DNA of 64,000 nucleotides from Fodinicola acaciae (GCF_010993745.1 NZ_WOTN01000002.1:806001-870000), one strand, 5' to 3'; shown: positions 1 through 8,449, numbered from the stretch's first letter. Notes: generated from the sequence alone by a model not told the origin. Made by a program: numbers and translations.

Positions 1-33
1 CCTCGCGGCGGTTGAAAAGCGTTAGCGTGGTGC

Positions 34-639
34 GTGCGGTTTCCGGAGAAATTGCTGGATGAGGACGAGCGGCTGGTGCTGCATCTGCATCCGCACTGGA
101 AGACGCTGGTGCCCGCGGTCTTCGTGCTGCTGCTGACCGTCGGCTTGGCGTCGTACGCGATCGCGGCCTGGCCGTACACCTCGCTGCGCGTGCTCGTCGC
201 GATCATCGCGGCCGCGGTGATCGTCTGGTACGTCGGCCGGCGGCTCGTCCGCTGGCTCACGACGCACGTCGTCTTCACCAGCGAGCGGGTCATCGTGCGG
301 GTCGGCCTGATCCGCCGGCACCGCTGGGAACTGCCGCTCGGCGCCATCACCGATGTCGCGTACGCCGGCTCGATCGTCGGCCGCATGGTCGGCTGCGGCA
401 CACTGATCGTGCAGGCCGCCGGTGACGACGAGAACGAAGGCGGCCAGCTCACCCTCGTCGATCTCCCGCGCGCTCGAGAAATCCAAACAATTCTTTATGA
501 ATTGATGGAGGAAGAAGACGAGCGCGCTTTGGCCGAGGATGAAGAAGAAGACCTGGGTGATAATGGTGACGATGAGTTTCCGCACTTCGGGAATCATCGC
601 GGGCCTTCACCCGTCGTAAGGCTCGACCAACCAGAATGA
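34..639 (+). CDS. PH-domain (bPH2/DUF304-type) membrane protein
   Basis: A 201-residue protein with a GTG start. Two hydrophobic segments lie at about residues 28-47 and 50-67, followed by a bPH2-like domain (about 70-140) containing the characteristic VVFTSERVIVRVGLIRRH stretch, then a very acidic tail rich in Glu and Asp. Small actinobacterial membrane proteins of this type are common and have no defined biochemical activity; the PH-like fold is thought to serve in protein or lipid interaction at the inner membrane face. Its stop codon overlaps the upstream-most possible start of the response-regulator gene, so the three genes 34-2603 are probably one operon. No signal peptide other than the membrane segments is seen. 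Confidence 0.8.
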   Translation: MRFPEKLLDEDERLVLHLHPHWKTLVPAVFVLLLTVGLASYAIAAWPYTSLRVLVAIIAAAVIVWYVGRRLVRWLTTHVVFTSERVIVRVGLIRRHRWELPLGAITDVAYAGSIVGRMVGCGTLIVQAAGDDENEGGQLTLVDLPRAREIQTILYELMEEEDERALAEDEEEDLGDNGDDEFPHFGNHRGPSPVVRLDQPE

Positions 640-683
640 TCGGCGGAGCTTCCAATGATCACCTACGAACGTGGGGTGTGACC

Positions 684-1361
684 GTGTCCACCGTGCTGCT
701 GGCGGAGGATGACGCCGCCATCGCTCAACCGCTGTCCCGTGCGCTCGAGCGCGAAGGACACGACGTCATCGTCCGGTCGGACGGTCCGTCCACGCTGCAG
801 AGCGCGCTCTCCGGTGTCGCCAACCTGCTCGTCCTGGACCTCGGCCTGCCGGAGATGGACGGCCTGGAGGTCTGCCGCCGGCTGCGCGGCGCTCGCTCCA
901 CGCTGCCGGTGCTGATGCTGACCGCACGCCGCGACGAGGTCGACTATGTGGTCGGCCTGGACGCCGGCGCGGACGACTACGTCGGCAAGCCGTTCCGGCT
1001 GGCCGAGCTGCTCGCGCGCGTACGTGCGCTGCTGCGGCGCTCGGCGGCCGGCGAGCTCTCGGCCGCCGGCGTACGCGTCGACGTCGCCTCCCGCCGCGCA
1101 TACGTCGACGGCGAGGAAGTGCACCTCACCAACAAGGAGTTCGCTCTGCTGCAGCTGCTGCTGGAGCACGCCGGTGAGGTGGTCGGCAGGGAGACCGTCG
1201 CCGAGCAGGTGTGGGGAGACGCCGGCGCGGCCTCCTCCAAGACCATGGACATGCACGTGTCGTGGCTGCGCCGCAAGATCGGCGACGACGCCAGCGCTCC
1301 GCGCCGGCTGGTCACCGTACGCGGGGTCGGCTTCCGGTTCGAGCGGGACGCGGAGAAGTAG
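684..1361 (+). CDS. OmpR/PhoB-family DNA-binding response regulator
   Basis: A two-component response regulator of 225 residues. The receiver domain contains the acidic pair (EDD near residue 9), phospho-acceptor Asp52 in LDLGLPEMDG and Lys102 in DDYVGKPF; the C-terminal half is a winged-helix Trans_reg_C domain ending in RLVTVRGVGFRF. The frame is open from an ATG at 636 that overlaps the previous stop, but GTG 684 puts the Asp and Lys at their usual positions and has GGGG 7 nt upstream, so I chose it; GTG 678 is also possible. It is followed 9 bp later by its cognate kinase. The stimulus cannot be told from sequence. Confidence 0.93.
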   Translation: MSTVLLAEDDAAIAQPLSRALEREGHDVIVRSDGPSTLQSALSGVANLLVLDLGLPEMDGLEVCRRLRGARSTLPVLMLTARRDEVDYVVGLDAGADDYVGKPFRLAELLARVRALLRRSAAGELSAAGVRVDVASRRAYVDGEEVHLTNKEFALLQLLLEHAGEVVGRETVAEQVWGDAGAASSKTMDMHVSWLRRKIGDDASAPRRLVTVRGVGFRFERDAEK

Positions 1362-1370
1362 CCTAGGAGC

Positions 1371-2603
1371 ATGCGTCGGCGCATTGTCGCGGCCACTCTG
1401 CTGGTCGCGCTCGTTGCGATCGGCATCCTTGGCGTACCACTGCTGGTCATCACGCAGCAGGAGATCACCACCTCAGCGCAGGACCGGCTGACCACGGATG
1501 CCTATCGCTACGCCATCGCGATCGAGCCGTACGTGGCGGACGGGACGCTGACCGCCAAGCGGCTCGACGACCTGGTGACCGACACGCCGTACGTCGAGGT
1601 GATGCTGGCGGACGGCCGGCGGCTGGCCACCGGCGCGCGTCCCGGCGGCAATCCACTGCGGGCCACGATCAGCATGACCGGCGGCCGGCTGCTGGTCGAG
1701 CGCTCGCCGGGCGACTACTACACCGAGCGCGTGGAGTCCGCGGCCGTCGTCATCATCGCGGCTGCCGTCGCCATCGGCGTGGCCGTGCTGCTCGCCGGCC
1801 GCGTCTCGCAGCGGCTGACCACGCCGCTGTCCCGGCTGGCCGACGACGCCGGCCGGTTCGGCGACGGCGACCTGCGGCCGTCCGGTCAGCGCTATGGCAT
1901 CCCCGAGCTGGACGATGTCGCGCGCGTGCTTGACGGTGCCGCGTTGCGGCTGTCCGACCTCGTACGCCGTGAACGCGAGTTCGCCGGTGACGTGTCGCAT
2001 CAGCTGCGGTCCCGGCTCACCGCGCTGTCGATGCGGCTGGAGGAGGTCAGCACCTCTCCCGATCCGAACGCGGCCGGCGAGGCCAACCTGGCGTTGGAGC
2101 AGGTCGACCGGATGGTGTCGGTCATCGACGACCTGCTGGAGCAGGCACGCAACGAACGCGCGCGTTCGGCCGTACCAGTCAATGTGACCGAGCAGCTCGA
2201 CAGCGTCTATCAGGAGTGGGCGCCGCAGCTGTCCAGCCTTGGCCGCAAGCTGCGGATCCTGCCCGCCGACGGACTGCGCGCACACGCCACACCAGGCCAC
2301 CTGCAGCAGGCCATCGGCGTACTGGTGGAGAACGCCATGAACCACGGCGGCGGCACGGTCGACGTACAGGCGTTCCGGCACGGCGAGCACGTCGTCGTCG
2401 AGGTCACCGACGAAGGGCCTGGCATCGCCGACTCGCTGGTCGGCTCGGTCTTCGCGCGCGGCGTCTCCGGTCGCGGCGGCACCGGCCTTGGCCTGCCGCT
2501 GGCCCGCGCGCTGGTCGAGGCTGACTCCGGCCGGCTGGAGCTCGTACGGCCGAAGCCGGCCACCTTCGCTATTTACTTGCCTGGCCTGCCAAATGAGAAC
2601 TGA
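1371..2603 (+). CDS. Two-component sensor histidine kinase
   Basis: A 410-residue membrane kinase that should phosphorylate the response regulator just upstream. It has a first membrane helix at about 5-27, a roughly 95-residue extracytoplasmic sensor region, a second helix at about 123-143, a HAMP region, a HisKA helix with phospho-acceptor His210 (DVSHQLRSRL) and a HATPase domain with an N box (LVENAMNHG), a DEGPGIA G1 box and a GTGLGL G2 box. The usual H-box proline (RTPL) is replaced by Arg (RSRL). The gene ends at a strong hairpin terminator shared with the convergent GtrA genes. Confidence 0.92.
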   Translation: MRRRIVAATLLVALVAIGILGVPLLVITQQEITTSAQDRLTTDAYRYAIAIEPYVADGTLTAKRLDDLVTDTPYVEVMLADGRRLATGARPGGNPLRATISMTGGRLLVERSPGDYYTERVESAAVVIIAAAVAIGVAVLLAGRVSQRLTTPLSRLADDAGRFGDGDLRPSGQRYGIPELDDVARVLDGAALRLSDLVRREREFAGDVSHQLRSRLTALSMRLEEVSTSPDPNAAGEANLALEQVDRMVSVIDDLLEQARNERARSAVPVNVTEQLDSVYQEWAPQLSSLGRKLRILPADGLRAHATPGHLQQAIGVLVENAMNHGGGTVDVQAFRHGEHVVVEVTDEGPGIADSLVGSVFARGVSGRGGTGLGLPLARALVEADSGRLELVRPKPATFAIYLPGLPNEN

Positions 2604-2608
2604 ATGAA

Positions 2609-2633
2609 AAAGGGCCGGATCTCCCGGCCCTTT
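2609..2633. terminator. Bidirectional Rho-independent terminator
   Basis: A perfect 10-bp stem (AAAGGGCCGG / CCGGCCCTTT) with a 5-nt loop sits between the histidine kinase (+) and the gtrA-like gene (-). The stem itself begins with A and ends with T, so both strands give a hairpin followed by U residues. Confidence 0.85.
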
Positions 2634-2659
2634 CGTGATTCTCGTTTTGCTGGGTCTTT

Positions 2660-3184
2660 CTAGACCGGAGTCGGCTCTTTCTCTCGCTCCGCGGTTTCCT
2701 CGGCCGGCGGTGCCTGCAGGAACACGAATTTGCTGAAGGCCCAGAAGCGGAAGAACATCGCCACCGCGACGCCCATGATGTTGCCGAGGTTGGCCCAGAA
2801 AATATTGTCAAGTCCGAGCACGAACTTGAACATTCCGAGGAATCCCCACTGGATCAGCAGGCCGGCGGCGCTGAACACGATGAACAGGATCACCTCGCGG
2901 CGCCGGTCGTTGTCGTTGCGGCCGCGGAAGGTCCAGTGCTTGTTCATGAAGTACGAGCTGGACGCCGACAGCACGGTCGCGAAACCGCGCGCGGTCAGCG
3001 ACGGGATGCCGAAAACCCCGTAGAAGAGGTTGAACAGCAGCAGGTCGAGGAGGAAATTGACGCCGCCGATCACACCGAATGCGGTGACCTCGTGAAGGCG
3101 ACTCTGCCAGCGGTCATAAAGACTGCGAACGAGATTCACCCGACCGAGGATACGGACCGCGCGCACGTCGCCGTGCAGCGGCAC
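2660..3184 (-). CDS. GtrA-family membrane protein
   Basis: A 174-residue protein with four predicted membrane helices covering a GtrA domain (about 25-160), including the typical N-terminal FGVIGGVNFLLDLLLFN and the FMNKHWTFRGR motif. GtrA proteins are proposed flippases or accessory factors for polyprenyl-phosphate-linked sugars used in surface polysaccharide or arabinogalactan-type decoration. The gene follows the other gtrA-like gene by 6 bp, so the two are co-transcribed. The C-terminal tail is short and charged. Substrate unknown. Confidence 0.88.
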   Translation of the reverse strand: MPLHGDVRAVRILGRVNLVRSLYDRWQSRLHEVTAFGVIGGVNFLLDLLLFNLFYGVFGIPSLTARGFATVLSASSSYFMNKHWTFRGRNDNDRRREVILFIVFSAAGLLIQWGFLGMFKFVLGLDNIFWANLGNIMGVAVAMFFRFWAFSKFVFLQAPPAEETAEREKEPTPV

Positions 3185-3190
3185 GGCGAA

Positions 3191-3700
3191 TTACGTTTTG
3201 TCCGGTACGCTCGCCGGCTCGCGGTCGCTCTCCGTCGACGATTCCTCGCTCTGCTCGTACAGCGCGTCATCGGGATGCAGGAAGACCCACTTGCTGTAGG
3301 TGACGAAACGGAAAAGCGTGCCGAGCACGAGTCCGATTGTGGCCGCGACGTTCACCCACAGTGGGGTGTCCAGATGCAGCACGTACTTGAACAGCCACAG
3401 CACCGCCGACGAGATGGCCAGGCCGATCGCGTTGAAGATGAAGAAGAGCGTGTATTCGCGCCGCATGCTGCTGCGCGCGCGGTGCCGGAACGTCCAGTGC
3501 CGGTTCATGAAGTACGAGCTGGTCGCCGAGATGACCGTGGCCAGGCCATTGGAGGTCAGCAGGCCGACGTGCAGCCAGAAGTGGAAGGCGTTCAGCGCGA
3601 CGTACTGCACGCCGGTGTTGACCACGCCGATGATGCCGAACGCCGTCATCTCCTTGATGAGCCGGTGCCAGCGCTCGACCAGGCGGCGGATGAGTCGCAT
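3191..3700 (-). CDS. GtrA-family membrane protein (upstream member of tandem pair)
   Basis: A 169-residue GtrA-type protein with four hydrophobic helices, an FGIIGVVNTGVQYVAL first helix and an FMNRHWTFRHR motif. It is paralogous to the protein encoded at 2660-3184 along its whole length (shared start region, spacing and RHW/KHW-TF motif), pointing to a tandem duplication followed by divergence. The first helix is preceded by a basic and amphipathic segment of about 20 residues. As for its neighbour, a role in moving lipid-linked sugars is inferred from the family only. No glycosyltransferase is adjacent; the closest are about 50 kb away. Confidence 0.88.
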   Translation of the reverse strand: MRLIRRLVERWHRLIKEMTAFGIIGVVNTGVQYVALNAFHFWLHVGLLTSNGLATVISATSSYFMNRHWTFRHRARSSMRREYTLFFIFNAIGLAISSAVLWLFKYVLHLDTPLWVNVAATIGLVLGTLFRFVTYSKWVFLHPDDALYEQSEESSTESDREPASVPDKT

Positions 3701-3825
3701 ACGGCTCAGCGTACTGACGGCCGGGCGGTCGGCGTCGCCAAGGTCACCTTTGGTGGCCTTTCGGTCCGCAACTTGTCACCCGGATGCGCCCTCCTCGTGT
3801 CGGCTCTGTGACGCGCGACACGTGC

Positions 3826-3915
3826 CCGTTTTGATGTCTTGTCAAACTTGTATTGCACGGACGGACCGCCTCGCCTGTATCGCCAGTCACATGAGTCACA
3901 ATTCCACCAAGAGTG
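3826..3915. repeat. Degenerate partial copy of the dispersed repeat
   Basis: CCGTTTTGATGTCTTGT at 3826-3842 matches the end of both full repeats exactly. The following sequence resembles, loosely, what follows the second full copy (GCCAGTCACATGAGTCACA here, GCCAGCCACAGTAGCCACA near 16230). The internal palindrome is broken in this copy. It looks like a decayed 3' part. Confidence 0.6.
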
Positions 3916-3943
3916 TCCAAGATCGGTTTTGGGGCACGCTTGG

Positions 3944-4197
3944 CGTCCCGGTAAGTGGCGAGACGGTCCAGTATGTGGGACGAACTGACATGTGTAGCGA
4001 TAAATGTCGACCTTGAGCGGTTTGCGAATGGTGTGAATGTCGAGTCACTAGCGCTGGACGCAAGGAACAAGGCCTTCATGCCGCCGTGATCATCGGATGC
4101 TGTGACGGGTGTGACTACTGAGGCTGACAATGCTGTTGTGACTACTGGCCTGCAACAGATGTCCGTTTTGATGTCTTGTTAAACAAGTATTACGCAG
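3944..4197. repeat. Dispersed 254-bp intergenic repeat, copy A
   Basis: By eye this aligns to 15955-16208 at a constant offset of 12,011 bp, with about 41 differences in 254 positions and no indel. The last 37 bp are identical, including the palindrome CTTGTT-A-AACAAG (4175-4187). Differences are scattered over all three positions of every reading frame, so it does not look protein coding, although the minus strand keeps an open MKALFLASSAS start in both copies. It lies next to the sigma-fusion gene, while copy B precedes purK. Confidence 0.8.
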
Positions 4198-4259
4198 TCA
4201 GCCGCTACAGCACGATCGTTGGGCGTCCACGCCGACGGGTTGCTTCCCATACGTGACCT

Positions 4260-4406
4260 GGCTTGCTCGTTCTCCCCGTCGGCGGGCGCAGCCAACCACA
4301 TTTTCGGAGGGGCCGCCGCCCACCTGACGCAACCACCCTCCCAAGCTCGGCGGCCCCTCCGAAAATGTGGTTCCCTCCGGGCGCCGACGGGGAGAACGAG
4401 CAAGCC
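4260..4406. repeat. 147-bp hairpin element beside repeat copy A
   Basis: Two perfect 25-bp stems: 4260-4284 pairs with 4382-4406, and 4294-4318 pairs with 4348-4372. They are separated by a symmetrical 9+9-nt internal loop and capped by a 29-nt loop. The corresponding site beside copy B (junction 16310/16311) joins the flanking blocks directly, so 139 bp (4258-4396) are present in one copy and absent from the other. It has no coding capacity. It could be a non-autonomous palindromic element or a structure generated by template switching. Confidence 0.8.
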
Positions 4407-4862
4407 CAGAAAACCCAGCCCCGCCCACAAACCGCCACCCGCACCCCCATGCACACCGATTGGCGTCCACGCGCCCCTCCCTTGAGGCCGCCCGCCGCGC
4501 AGGCGCGCCCGCCGCGCAGGCGAAAACCACCACCCACCCACGCAACAAACAAGAGACGCAACCACTCTCCCAACGCACCAATTAGAAGACTCAACTACTC
4601 GCCCAACGCACCAACCAGCAGACCCACCACTCGCCCTAACCAGAGCCGGCCCAGCCACCCCACCGCAGACGAAGAAGCCGCACCACCCGCCCGCCGCACA
4701 GGACCTTCAAGCCACCCCGCCGCCGCATTCGGACCCCGATTGCACCACCAAGATCAACTTCGAACTCAACTAAGGAAACCTCTCAGACCCACCCCCCACC
4801 CGATCTGGGTGGGGGCCAACATTGGCGGGTGGGTACGACAGTTTCGCGCTGTAGCGGGTAGG

Positions 4863-7406
4863 TCAGGACTGGTTGGCGATGGCGAAGGCCCCAAGCGTGA
4901 CCGCGTCCTGCACGGATGTGCCGGCCAGGTCGGCCGTACGGTTCAGCTGGCCGCCGCTGGCCGTCCAGGCGTCGGTGCCGAAGGTGTTCCAGTTGCGTTC
5001 GACCGTGTCGTCGGCATGACTGCAGAAGGCGTTGTCGGCGCCGCACAGCCGGTCGCGGCCGGCCAGCGGGTGGCCGTTGATCGCCACCCGGTCGCCGGGC
5101 AGGCTCGCGTCGCCTTCCCAGGCCACGGCGCCGACGACGCTGTTCACGCCGACGGTCTCCAGCGGCAGGTGCAGGGTCGCCGAGCGGCGGCCGGTGCCGA
5201 TGTCCAGGTTCACGTCGAAGACGGCGATCTGGCCGTACGGTGCGGCGGTGTCGCTGGTGACCACGATCAGGGCCCAACCGGCGTACGCGCGCACGCCTGG
5301 CGCGGGTCCGGTGTGCCAGCCGACCGTCCAGGTGCCGAAGCCGCCGGCGCGCACCAGGTGGGTCACGTCGGCGTAGGCCTGGAAGGTGCTCGGGCCGGCC
5401 GGTCCGTCGACCAGGCTCGGCGTGACCGGCGTACGGACACCGTTGGGGCCGCTCAGCAGCGCGGGCGGCACGCCACCGGCCGGCCGCGCGGACGCCGACC
5501 AGAACAACCCGGCATAGAGCACCTGTCCCGACCCCGCCACACGACCTGACGATGAGACGCGCGTGTAGCTGTCGTGGTCGGAGTCGTAGGGAAACATCTT
5601 CTGCCGGTCGTTGTCCACGCCGTACGGGTTGAGCTGCCGCTGCCGCGCCGCCGGACAGCCGGGCGCGCGCCACCAGCAGGTCATCAGCGTGTTGCCGGTG
5701 ACCTGCAGCCGCGCCTTGCCGTTGACCGCGTAGAGCGTCCCCCAGTCCTGCTTGACCGGCGTCGGCAGGCTCGCGGACGCGCTGGTGGCCGCGCCGCCGC
5801 CGCCGGACACCGTCACCGGGATCCGGCCAGTCGCGTTGGGCGCCACGTTCACGCGGATGTACGCGGTGGTGACCATCCCGGGGGTCAGCGGACCGTGCGT
5901 GCACGTACGCCCGCCGACCTGGCAGAACCAGCCGTCCGCGGCGTCGGTGTTGCTGACCGTCAGCGCGTTGCCGAGACTGAGCGTCAGCGGGCCGGAGTCG
6001 AGCCGCGGGAACAGCAGCGGTACGGCGTTGCCGCGACCGCCGCCGGCGGCCGGCGTGGCGACCACCGCCTTGATGACCGCCGGCCGCCCCGGTGACAGCG
6101 GTCCCACGCTCGACACCGCCAGCGTCGGTCGTACGGCCGGCGCGCTCGGAGCGGGTCCGGACGTGCCACCAGGCTGACCAGCCGGACCGGTGCCAGGCGT
6201 AGCGCCAGGACCAGCGCCAGGACCAGCCCCGGGACCGGCCCCAGGACCGGCCCCAGGAGTGCTGCCGGGAGCGCTGCCCGGCCCAGGAGCGCCGCCACCG
6301 CCAGGAGCGCCGCCACCACCCGGCGTACCGCCACCGCCGCCGCCACCAGGAGCGGGTTTGTTCGGGCCGGCCGCTCCCGGTGGCTTCGCCGGCTCCTCCT
6401 TGCCACTGGTGAGGACGAAGGCGCCGGCGGCAGCGGCGATCACGACGACGAGGACGGCGGCCGCGGCCGCCATGCCGGACGGCTGCTTGAGGAAATCCTT
6501 GAGCCGCTGGAGGCCGGCGAGGATCCACTGCCACAGGCCGGCCAGGCCGCCGCCGACCGCGGCCACCGCGGCTGCTGGCTTGAGGAAATAGCCGCCGACC
6601 GCGGCACCGAGGATGAGCGGAGCCAGTACGCCGCGCAGGCCACCGTTGAGCTCGCCGAGCTCGGCATAGAGCACGCTGCACTTGGCACACTCCTGTACGT
6701 GCGCGTCGACCTTGGCGGCCTCGCGTTTGCTGAGGCCACCGCGTACGCGCGCGCCGAGCCGCTCGGCCGTCCAGCCGCACGTCGTGCCGGCGACCATGGT
6801 CGTCTGCGGCGCGTCGGCGACGTGTACGGACAGGTACGCCTGCCGCAGCCGCTCGCGCGCGCGATAGGCCAATGCGGCGACGCCGTTGGGGGTGAGGCCG
6901 AGCAGCGGCGCCACCTCGGCCGGCGAGTCGCCTTCGACCTCGGTGTGCCAGAGCACCATCTGCCAGCGCTCCGGCAGCGTCGCGAAGGCACGCGCGGCGA
7001 GCGTACGCTCCAGGCCCTCGACGACCGTGTCGGTGAACGCGACGCCGCGGTCGTGCCGGGTCATGTCGTCGGTGATCTCCAGCCGCTTGTCGCGGCGCGT
7101 GCGGTCGTAGAAGGCGTTGCGTACGACCGACAGGAGATAGGAGCGGAAGGCGAGGTCGGGTCCGCCGCCGGCGCGCAGCGTCGAGAGCACCTTGGCGAAG
7201 GCCTCGGAGACCAGGTCGTCGCGGTCGGTGGGGTTGCCGGTCAGGGTCATCGCGTAACGCTGTGCCGCCTCGGCGTGCCGGCGATAGAGCACCTCGAAGG
7301 CACCGGTGTCGCCCGCGCGCGACGCGGTGATGAGCTCAGCGTCGCTGGGGCCGGCCGGTGGCTCTCCTGAGCTCAGCTGCCGGCCGGCGCCGGTGCCGCC
7401 AGACAT
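4863..7406 (-). CDS. ECF sigma factor fused to anti-sigma zinc domain, membrane anchor and extracellular domain
   Basis: An 847-residue one-protein signalling device. Residues 22-110 are sigma-70 region 2 (DLVSEAFAKVL, FRSYLLSVVRNAFYD) and 130-192 region 4 (LPERWQMVLWHTEVEG, then a helix-turn-helix). A ZAS-type zinc motif follows, HVQECAKC with His236, Cys240 and Cys243, as in anti-sigma factors. Hydrophobic segments lie at about 256-300 and 313-333, then a Gly/Pro linker with GAGPGAGP repeats (about 340-415). About 430 residues remain, rich in Thr, Val and Gly, with four or more Cys and a GWALIVV strand; this part should be outside the cell. The likely logic is that the tethered sigma domain is held silent until an external signal or proteolysis frees it. 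Actinobacterial ECF groups with long C-terminal membrane and sensor extensions are known; the exact group was not determined. No partner anti-sigma gene is adjacent. Confidence 0.85.
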   Translation of the reverse strand: MSGGTGAGRQLSSGEPPAGPSDAELITASRAGDTGAFEVLYRRHAEAAQRYAMTLTGNPTDRDDLVSEAFAKVLSTLRAGGGPDLAFRSYLLSVVRNAFYDRTRRDKRLEITDDMTRHDRGVAFTDTVVEGLERTLAARAFATLPERWQMVLWHTEVEGDSPAEVAPLLGLTPNGVAALAYRARERLRQAYLSVHVADAPQTTMVAGTTCGWTAERLGARVRGGLSKREAAKVDAHVQECAKCSVLYAELGELNGGLRGVLAPLILGAAVGGYFLKPAAAVAAVGGGLAGLWQWILAGLQRLKDFLKQPSGMAAAAAVLVVVIAAAAGAFVLTSGKEEPAKPPGAAGPNKPAPGGGGGGGTPGGGGAPGGGGAPGPGSAPGSTPGAGPGAGPGAGPGAGPGATPGTGPAGQPGGTSGPAPSAPAVRPTLAVSSVGPLSPGRPAVIKAVVATPAAGGGRGNAVPLLFPRLDSGPLTLSLGNALTVSNTDAADGWFCQVGGRTCTHGPLTPGMVTTAYIRVNVAPNATGRIPVTVSGGGGAATSASASLPTPVKQDWGTLYAVNGKARLQVTGNTLMTCWWRAPGCPAARQRQLNPYGVDNDRQKMFPYDSDHDSYTRVSSSGRVAGSGQVLYAGLFWSASARPAGGVPPALLSGPNGVRTPVTPSLVDGPAGPSTFQAYADVTHLVRAGGFGTWTVGWHTGPAPGVRAYAGWALIVVTSDTAAPYGQIAVFDVNLDIGTGRRSATLHLPLETVGVNSVVGAVAWEGDASLPGDRVAINGHPLAGRDRLCGADNAFCSHADDTVERNWNTFGTDAWTASGGQLNRTADLAGTSVQDAVTLGAFAIANQS

Positions 7407-7581
7407 CTGCTCGAAACAACCCCAATCACGGACATTTCAGGCAATTCACGCGGTACGCGCAAACAAGTTGGAGAAAAGATTACGGATAACCGCGTCATGA
7501 CTCCCGTACATCCGCGTCACTCTTGAATCCGCTGGTCAGAACTTCGACACGGCCGGCGACCGAGGAAGCGGGAGAGCCGAA

Positions 7582-8382
7582 GTGGCAGATGCGCGCGCCT
7601 TGTCACTGGTGCCGCAGGTGCAGCAGCGCACGAACGAGCCGCCGATGGACGACCGGGCGGACCGGCTGCGCCGGCGCTGGCGCGAGGCCAGTGCCGATGC
7701 CGGCTGGTCCTGGCCGGACGACTGGCAGTGTGCCGAGGTCGAGGCGGTGACCGAGCAGCTGGTCCACCCGACCGGGCAGTTCCTGCCGGCCTGCGCGCGG
7801 CTGGGACGCGCTCGCGCGGCCTCCGGCGTGTGGTTGGACGAGACCTTGGAGGATGTCGCCGCGCTGCTCGCGGTGACGCGGGAAGTAGTGCCAGTGTCGC
7901 CGGGGACGGTTATCCGAGCGGTGGCGGAAGCCTGGGCCGACGAGGGGGCAGCCCAGTTCCGCACGATCTCCGTCGAGGATCCGACCACCGGCCTGGCGAC
8001 ACTGGCCTACCTGCGTACCCGGCTGGCCGAGGTCTATCGGGAGGCCGACCGGTCCGGCGAGCGCGCGTCGGCCAGCCACGCCCTGGTCGTGGTCAACACA
8101 GGTGTCCGGCAGCAGCCGCAGAGGGGTCGGCTGCTGCGCGGAATGGCACTGGGGGAGTGCCTGCGGTCGGTGTTCTCCGGTGGGGAGACGCTGGCCGCCG
8201 CGGGGACGGAACGCGCGCTCGGGCTGGTCGCGCGTACGTCCCTGCTGCCCACCATGGTCCAGATGGTGCAGCGCGAGCTGAGCCGGCTGGACGTACCGGG
8301 TGCGACACCGCGGGCCTGGATCGAGCGGCTGCCGGAGGCGTTGCCGGCGGCCATCGACCTGGTCGCGGACCTGTCGCGCTGA
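7582..8382 (+). CDS. Degenerate GGDEF-domain protein
   Basis: A 266-residue cytoplasmic protein. The central EDPTTGLATLAYLRTRLAEV matches the start of GGDEF domains (DPLTGLxNRxYL), and the fold seems to continue to the C terminus. The catalytic GG(D/E)EF signature is absent: the aligned stretch reads AGTERALGL. Diguanylate cyclase activity is therefore unlikely; it may bind a nucleotide or a partner or be purely structural. The N-terminal 100 residues (WSWPDDWQCAEVEAV and onward) have no recognised domain. The gene is monocistronic, divergent from the sigma-fusion gene and convergent with the S53 peptidase. Confidence 0.6.
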   Translation: MADARALSLVPQVQQRTNEPPMDDRADRLRRRWREASADAGWSWPDDWQCAEVEAVTEQLVHPTGQFLPACARLGRARAASGVWLDETLEDVAALLAVTREVVPVSPGTVIRAVAEAWADEGAAQFRTISVEDPTTGLATLAYLRTRLAEVYREADRSGERASASHALVVVNTGVRQQPQRGRLLRGMALGECLRSVFSGGETLAAAGTERALGLVARTSLLPTMVQMVQRELSRLDVPGATPRAWIERLPEALPAAIDLVADLSR

Positions 8383-8419
8383 AGTTCACCTACACGCGGG
8401 TGGGCTTCTGCAGTCGTGT

Positions 8420-8449
8420 CCGCGAACCGGCGCCGGCGTCGGTTCGCGG
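8420..8449. terminator. Hairpin downstream of GGDEF-like gene
   Basis: CCGCGAACCG (8420-8429) pairs perfectly with CGGTTCGCGG (8440-8449) around a 10-nt loop, 38 bp after the stop at 8382. No T run follows, so it is a structure-only terminator candidate. Confidence 0.5.

Larger units (their letters stand above)
3701..4862. other. 1.16-kb non-coding interval with nested repeats
   Basis: I find no convincing gene here. The open frames are low-complexity Pro/Arg/Gly-rich translations on both strands with no shared domain. It contains a degenerate partial repeat (about 3826-3915), a full 254-bp repeat (3944-4197), a 35-bp block (4223-4257), a 147-bp hairpin (4260-4406) and an 87-bp block (4397-4483), most of which recur in the same order at 15955-16397. 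The last 300 bp before the sigma-fusion gene are C/A-rich with no clear element. Confidence 0.7.

Noticed and set aside
4179-4862. Several overlapping open frames on both strands, including a long plus-strand one running into the sigma-fusion gene
   Set aside because: They are low-complexity (Pro/Arg/Gly/His) translations of GC-rich repeat and antisense sequence without motifs or ribosome-binding sites.
6190-6360. Short tandem repeats resembling a repeat locus
   Set aside because: They encode the Gly/Pro/Ala linker of the sigma-fusion protein and are explained by protein composition.
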